Source of the DNA: Chitinophaga sp. Ak27
GTDB taxonomy: Bacteria; Bacteroidota; Bacteroidia; Chitinophagales; Chitinophagaceae
Assembly (NCBI RefSeq): GCF_012726295.1
Contig: NZ_JABAOB010000009.1
Location: forward strand, 124,001 to 188,000
Reading direction: 5' to 3'
Length of the DNA stretch: 64,000 nucleotides
Made by a program: the position numbers and the translations under genes. Position 1 is the first letter of the stretch, and every line of letters begins with the position of its first letter. Shown piece by piece: positions 61,387-64,000 of this stretch. The notes under the pieces are model-generated. The model was not told where the DNA came from. It was given only the letters and a program-made list of their open reading frames with translations, and made no database searches.

Positions 61387-61419
61387 GCACTATTAGCCCC
61401 TGGCCACTATTGAATATAA

Positions 61420-61448
61420 GTAGAGAGATGGAATCTCCATCTCTCTAC
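61420..61448. other. Perfect intercistronic hairpin before the megasynthase gene
   Basis: 13-bp perfect stem (GTAGAGAGATGGA, 61420-61432, with 61436-61448) and a 3-base loop ATC. No T run follows, so it is more likely an RNA processing or attenuation element than a full terminator. The megasynthase ATG is 44 bases downstream. Confidence 0.6.
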
Positions 61449-61491
61449 CCGGTAAACTATTGTTATTAGCGAACCAATAACTGCGTAAAAA

Positions 61492-64000
61492 ATGAAAAAT
61501 GAGCTGTCCCTGAAGACCCTGCCTGAGCTGCTGATCAACCAAAAAGACCAACGTAATGTAGGTGTCAGCTTTATAATAGCAGCCACCAGGACGATTTTTC
61601 TATCCTATCATCAATTGTATCATGATGCCTTATCCCTGCTCGGATACTTACAGCATAAAGGCTTGAAACCCGGCGATGAACTGGTGTTACAGATAGAAGA
61701 TGGCCAGCGTTTTATCCAGTATTTCTGGGCCTGCGTTTTAGGAGGGATTATACCTGTGCCGGTGTCTATTACGCACTATAGCGAGAATGCCCGGAAACTG
61801 TATAAAATCAGGGCATACCTGAAAAACCCTTATTTAATTACTACCCCTGCGCATTATGAAAAATTATGCAAGCAGGACTACAGCGATGGCGCTGCCGACA
61901 AAACTTTTTACGACCAGGTGTTATTCCTGGATGAAGATAAAGACGGCCTGCCAACCGGCATCATGGCCAACGTTACCCCGGACGATATTGCCTTTCTCCA
62001 GTTTTCATCTGGTTCTACTGGTAACCCCAAAGGGGTGGAGATCAGGCACCGCAACCTGATTGCGAATACTTTCCCAACGTTGGATGCGTATCAATGCACC
62101 AAAGACGATATATTTTTAAGCTGGATGCCGCTTACACACGATCTCGGGTTAATTGGCTTCCACCTTAATCCACTGGCAGCCGGTGTACAGCAGTATATCA
62201 TGCCTACAGACCTGTTTATCAGGCATCCGTTGCTATGGCTGCAAAAAGCGTCCGATTACCGTATTACTATTACCTGTTCTCCCAACTTTGGGTATAAATA
62301 TTATTTAAATCATTTTGAAGAAGAGAAGGGGGAAAAGCTGGACTTGTCTACGGTGCGAATTATATTGAATGGCGCCGAACCTATTTCTGCTAACCTGGCC
62401 AGGGTTTTCAACGACCGGATGGCAAAATATAACCTCGATCCAATGGCTATGCGCGCGGTATATGGTCTCGCGGAAGCTACGTTGGAAGTCACTTTCCCCA
62501 GGGCGCATGTTCCCTTCAAAAGTGTATTTGTAAAAAGAGCGTCGCTCACCATCGGTAAGAGCATTACCGGCAAATCGCTCCAGGAGAAGGGTGGAGCAGA
62601 TACCCTGGAAGTTGTGGCGGTAGGCACGCTGATAGATGGTCTTGAGTTACGGATTGTCAATGAAAAAGGCGCCACGCTGAAGCCCGGGCACGCCGGTATT
62701 ATCTGGGTGAAAGGCGAATGTGTAGCCAGCCGCTACTACAATAACGAAGCTGCCAGCAATAATACCTTCAAAGATGGATGGCTCAATACCGGTGATACCG
62801 GCTTTGTGCTCGACGATGTTTTGTATATCATGGGCCGGGTAAAGGACATCATCTTCGTAAACGGCGGAAACGTATATCCACATGATATTGAGCACACCCT
62901 GGAAACCCTCGACGAAATCGACACTGGTAAAGTGGTGGCCTGTGGTATCCCCGATGAGGTCAGCGGATCAGAATCTATTGTTGTTTTTGTTGTACATAAA
63001 ACGTCGGCAGAAAAATTCCTGCCCATAATATCACTGGTGAAGAGAACGGTGGCATCGAGGCTGGGACTGGAAGTGAAGCAGGTAATCCCTGTGAGAAAGA
63101 TCTTCAAAACAACCAGCGGAAAAGTAAGAAGACATTTATTTGTAGAAGAATATATCAAAGGCGCCTATAATGAAGCGATCGTGGAAGTGGCTGCTGCAGA
63201 ACTGGCGGCCGCGCCGAATGAAGTGATGGTGGGGCCTGCAACAGCAACTATCACCAATGCACATACGCTATCGCTGCTAAAAGAATGGCTGGAATCCTGG
63301 CTGAAACAGCATTTGCATACAACGCCGGCGGAATTGTTGGCCCAAAGAACTTTTGCAGAATACGGACTTACCTCCATATTATCGGTGCAACTGGCAATGG
63401 ACCTGGAAACTTTCCTGCAAACGCCGGTCGAGAATACAGTGGTATTCAATTATCCAACTGTACAGGGCCTGGCCGCCCATTTTGCAGGAATGACACTGCC
63501 ATTGCCGGAAAAGGAAAGTACGCCAGCAGCATCAGGTCTGGCCGGTGATCAGCTGGCAGTTATCGGCATGGGCTGCCGTTTTCCGGGTAATGTGAACTCG
63601 CCGGAAGCGATGTGGGCATTATTGAAATCGGCCCGGGATGCGGTGAGCGAAGTGCCGGAAAACAGATGGAACACGGCAGCGTATTTCGACCTGCAGGAAG
63701 ATGCTCCCGGAAAGATGTATACTCGTCATGGTGGTTTCATTGAACAGGTGGATCAATTTGATCCGTTGTTTTTCGGCATTTCCCCCAGGGAGGCCGCAGC
63801 GATGGATCCGCAGCAACGGCTGCTGCTGGAAGTTTGCTGGGAAGCGCTGGAGCACGCCGGCATTGCGCCGTTTTCGTTGAGAGGCTCCGACAGCGGCATT
63901 TTTGTGGGCATGAGCACAGATGACTACCAGCAGGTAATTCGCGACAACAGCGATGTTACTTACTATGAAGATGTATTTACCGGTTTAGGTATAGAAAGAA
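61492..64000 (+). CDS. Hybrid megasynthase loading module: FAAL-type ligase - ACP - ketosynthase (3' truncated by window)
   Basis: The frame is open from ATG 61492 to the window end (836 codons visible). Residues 1-560 form an acyl-AMP ligase: FSSGSTGNPKG (172-181), YGLAEATLE, WLNTGDTGF, GRVKDIIFVNGGNVYPHDIE (FAAL-like) and the catalytic Lys K544 in KTTSGKVRRH. An ACP follows at about 590-665 with phosphopantetheine Ser S628 in YGLTSI, where Thr replaces the usual Asp. A ketosynthase begins at about residue 686 (LAVIGMGCRFPG, DPQQRLLLEVCWEALEHAG) and is cut before its active Cys. This predicts activation of a fatty acid starter and at least one polyketide extension. Confidence 0.93.
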   Translation, partial: MKNELSLKTLPELLINQKDQRNVGVSFIIAATRTIFLSYHQLYHDALSLLGYLQHKGLKPGDELVLQIEDGQRFIQYFWACVLGGIIPVPVSITHYSENARKLYKIRAYLKNPYLITTPAHYEKLCKQDYSDGAADKTFYDQVLFLDEDKDGLPTGIMANVTPDDIAFLQFSSGSTGNPKGVEIRHRNLIANTFPTLDAYQCTKDDIFLSWMPLTHDLGLIGFHLNPLAAGVQQYIMPTDLFIRHPLLWLQKASDYRITITCSPNFGYKYYLNHFEEEKGEKLDLSTVRIILNGAEPISANLARVFNDRMAKYNLDPMAMRAVYGLAEATLEVTFPRAHVPFKSVFVKRASLTIGKSITGKSLQEKGGADTLEVVAVGTLIDGLELRIVNEKGATLKPGHAGIIWVKGECVASRYYNNEAASNNTFKDGWLNTGDTGFVLDDVLYIMGRVKDIIFVNGGNVYPHDIEHTLETLDEIDTGKVVACGIPDEVSGSESIVVFVVHKTSAEKFLPIISLVKRTVASRLGLEVKQVIPVRKIFKTTSGKVRRHLFVEEYIKGAYNEAIVEVAAAELAAAPNEVMVGPATATITNAHTLSLLKEWLESWLKQHLHTTPAELLAQRTFAEYGLTSILSVQLAMDLETFLQTPVENTVVFNYPTVQGLAAHFAGMTLPLPEKESTPAASGLAGDQLAVIGMGCRFPGNVNSPEAMWALLKSARDAVSEVPENRWNTAAYFDLQEDAPGKMYTRHGGFIEQVDQFDPLFFGISPREAAAMDPQQRLLLEVCWEALEHAGIAPFSLRGSDSGIFVGMSTDDYQQVIRDNSDVTYYEDVFTGLGIER

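Noticed and set aside
1-64000. CRISPR arrays, tRNA/rRNA genes, integrases or insertion sequences
   Set aside because: No regularly spaced repeats, no tRNA-like ends and no transposase or integrase motifs were found on reading both strands; this is by eye and short or degraded elements could be missed.

Overview
The window reads as chromosome of a Bacteroidota bacterium, most likely a Chitinophaga-like member of the Chitinophagaceae. The reasons are two SusC/SusD pairs, a FecI/FecR-type sigma/anti-sigma pair, many Bacteroidota-style lipoprotein signals, promoters of the TTTG-N~19-TAnnTTTG type, a Sec-type (clade II) nitrous oxide reductase cluster and the start of a large NRPS/PKS locus. The genus is an inference. 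No tRNA, rRNA, CRISPR array, integrase or insertion sequence was seen.

Layout. (1) 1-21.8 kb is a glycan-use region: the tail of a probable glycosidase, a GH43 enzyme, an alginate-lyase-fold lipoprotein and a GH127 beta-L-arabinofuranosidase on the plus strand; a lipocalin-like protein, an SDR-like protein and an AraC regulator; then two separately wired SusCD pairs on the minus strand. The first pair (7.9-12.7 kb) lacks an STN domain and lies beside a DeoR regulator. The second (14.8-19.8 kb) has an STN domain and sits behind its own FecR and ECF sigma genes, with an AraC gene downstream. (2) 22.1-27.9 kb is a patch of small redox and regulator genes: SDRs (one a deletion remnant), two HxlR regulators facing their probable targets, two SAM methyltransferases, a SnoaL-like protein, AraC and NmrA. 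(3) 28.1-31.4 kb is an envelope redox cluster: Rieske lipoprotein, thioredoxin-like protein, ApbE flavin transferase, DUF4266 and DUF3570.

(4) 31.6-48.0 kb is an oxygen-limitation and nitrogen-oxide block: universal stress proteins around a zinc-ribbon protein, a P-type ATPase with DUF302, two group III truncated hemoglobins, the RIC iron-sulfur repair protein, a Crp/Fnr regulator, an uncharacterised His-rich polytopic membrane protein, and a cytochrome c-nosZ-nosL-nosD-nosF-nosY operon. Four transcription units here carry an ATGA-N6-TCA(T/G) dyad at helically phased distances from a -7 element. This suggests one Crp/Fnr regulon covering N2O respiration, NO defence and stress genes. (5) 48.2-56.4 kb holds an FtsX-type permease, an alpha/beta hydrolase, an operon of two secreted proteins with an Lnt-type N-acyltransferase, and an amidohydrolase.

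(6) 57.6-64.0 kb opens a biosynthetic gene cluster that runs off the window: SbnA and SbnB (L-2,3-diaminopropionate), a CmlA-type diiron beta-hydroxylase with all six iron ligands in register, and a FAAL-type ligase/ACP/ketosynthase megasynthase. The expected product is a lipid-started hybrid peptide/polyketide with diaminopropionate and a beta-hydroxylated amino acid.
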